Below are positions 63,419 through 64,000 of a stretch of 64,000 nt of DNA, in pieces. Source of the stretch: Agarophyton chilense (Eukaryota > Rhodophyta > Florideophyceae > Gracilariales > Gracilariaceae); the NCBI GenBank assembly GCA_030374765.1, contig JARGXX010000092.1, positions 1,674,001 through 1,738,000 on the forward strand. Direction: 5' to 3'. The notes under the pieces were generated by a model. It did not search any database. It had not been told where the DNA came from and worked only from the letters and a program-made list of their open reading frames with translations. Position numbers and translations under genes: made by a program. Numbering within the stretch: position 1 is the first letter of the stretch; every line of letters starts with the position of its first letter.

Positions 63419-64000
63419 TCATTTGGAACCTGCAGGAGCGAAACCGGGACTAGGGTCACCCGAGGAGCCAACTGGATCACCAGAACCGGCCCCAGCGAGC
63501 CAAGCACGCTTCTTCGGTGGAGATTCACCTGAGGAACTATTGTCATCATCGGAAGCCTCCCGGTCAATCACATTTAGACCATACCGGGCATCCAAGTCGG
63601 CAGTAACCCTCTGGGACATCATTTGTGCGTTCTGCTGCAGGAGATTGACCATGGAAGTGTACAGATCTTGACGCTGTTGGACAAACGCGGAGTAGCGCGC
63701 CGAGCAACGCACCCAGTAGCAAGCTCCCCTCAGGACTGTCGCAATGTCCATCGAGGCATTAATGCCAACGGTACGGCAGACATGACGGAGTTCCGCGGCT
63801 GCAGCCGTGACCGAAGCGGAAAAATGCGGCAATGGAGAGAATGGCCCGATGTCGACGACCACAGTGGACGTGTGAGCCATCGGATCACGTACAGAACCCG
63901 CGGATTTTACAGTAACCTCTCCCGGAGAGAGGTCCACTAGGGCGACGGGCGGCATGTATGAGAGTTTATCCTGAGGAGCAGCACCCGGAGGAGCTGGAGG
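63419..64000 (-). CDS. Antisense ORF of chromovirus B (partial, function unknown)
   Basis: Minus-strand frame downstream of pol, open from the right edge (at least 15 codons before the first ATG at 63955) to TGA at 63421-63419. The visible 178 residues have a mixed-composition N-terminal half (STVVVDIGPFSPLPHFSASV), a helical part (RYSAFVQQRQDLYTSMVNLL and QQNAQMM), an acidic Ser stretch (EASDDDNSSSGES) and a basic PPKKRAW that could be a nuclear signal. A minus-strand AATAAA lies at 63308-63303, about 110 bases past the stop. The position and direction match the antisense gene of family A, but I see no convincing sequence similarity between them. Confidence 0.6.
   Translation of the reverse strand, partial: PPAPPGAAPQDKLSYMPPVALVDLSPGEVTVKSAGSVRDPMAHTSTVVVDIGPFSPLPHFSASVTAAAAELRHVCRTVGINASMDIATVLRGACYWVRCSARYSAFVQQRQDLYTSMVNLLQQNAQMMSQRVTADLDARYGLNVIDREASDDDNSSSGESPPKKRAWLAGAGSGDPVGSSGDPSPGFAPAGSK

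Larger units (their letters stand above)
56173..64000 (+). mobile_element. Ty3/gypsy chromovirus family B (5' LTR to beyond the right edge)
   Basis: Plus-strand order: LTR 56173-56519, primer binding site 56527, gag, protease, RT, RNase H, integrase with GPY module, chromodomain (to 63265), then an antisense frame that runs off the right edge. The 3' LTR is outside the window. Nearly every domain is recognisable, but all are interrupted by stops. The gag is homologous to family A gag (YLLVTFATDE and THRCGNVFSKERLK correspond to YLLRSYATDS and FHRCGNVYPAGERC), so A and B are related lineages. Confidence 0.88.

Overview
This is a eukaryotic nuclear window. It carries spliced protein-coding genes (a three-exon MAP kinase and a two-exon mitofilin), AATAAA-type polyadenylation signals, LTR retrotransposons of the Ty3/gypsy and Ty1/copia types, and DNA transposons of the piggyBac and PIF/Harbinger types. 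Genes are compact with few introns, and GC-rich gene islands alternate with AT-rich transposon graveyards. I infer an alga or alga-like protist; a unicellular red alga is plausible, but nothing here proves it. I found no bacterial operons, CRISPR arrays, rRNA or convincing tRNA genes.

Layout. 1-3722: left-truncated chromovirus (family A, copy A1, minus strand) with its 5' LTR at 2861-3722. 3723-9.7 kb: remnant of a related element (family B), a solo LTR with target-site duplication (6057-6978), and AT-rich sequence with unidentified degenerate reading frames. 9.7-12 kb: GC-rich island with two convergent genes, an Ala/Ser/Pro-rich protein and a class I glutamine amidotransferase-like protein. 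13.3-19 kb: decayed copia element with another solo LTR (16938-17824) inside its reverse transcriptase region. 20.8-36.7 kb: main gene island, with a DUF547 protein, MAP kinase (TEY), mitofilin/MIC60, RNase P/MRP subunit Rpp21, a beta-propeller protein, a nuclear-type protein of unknown function and a four-finger C2H2 protein. 37.2-49.6 kb: a piggyBac-like transposon split by a 9.5-kb family A chromovirus (copy A2, 38582-48095) with perfect CTTTT target-site duplications. 49.9-53.8 kb: PIF/Harbinger remnants. 55.4 kb: a Tra2-like RRM fragment. 56.2 kb to the right edge: a family B chromovirus with gag, protease, RT, RNase H, integrase and chromodomain, all broken by stops.

The most unusual signal is in the chromoviruses. 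Copy A2 carries a long, protein-like reading frame on the strand opposite gag-pol, between the chromodomain and the polypurine tract, followed by its own AATAAA. The diverged family B element also has an antisense reading frame in the same place, continuing off the right edge. Gag and pol of family A are joined by a canonical -1 frameshift heptamer (GGGAAAA) conserved in both copies. A2 lacks RNase H and integrase, and has Glu in place of Asp in both the protease and RT active-site motifs. Yet its LTRs are nearly identical and its target duplication is intact, so it was probably mobilised by proteins supplied by an autonomous relative.

The host genes look like unrelated housekeeping or regulatory genes rather than one pathway: signalling (MAPK), mitochondrial cristae (MIC60), tRNA processing (Rpp21) and transcription (C2H2 protein).
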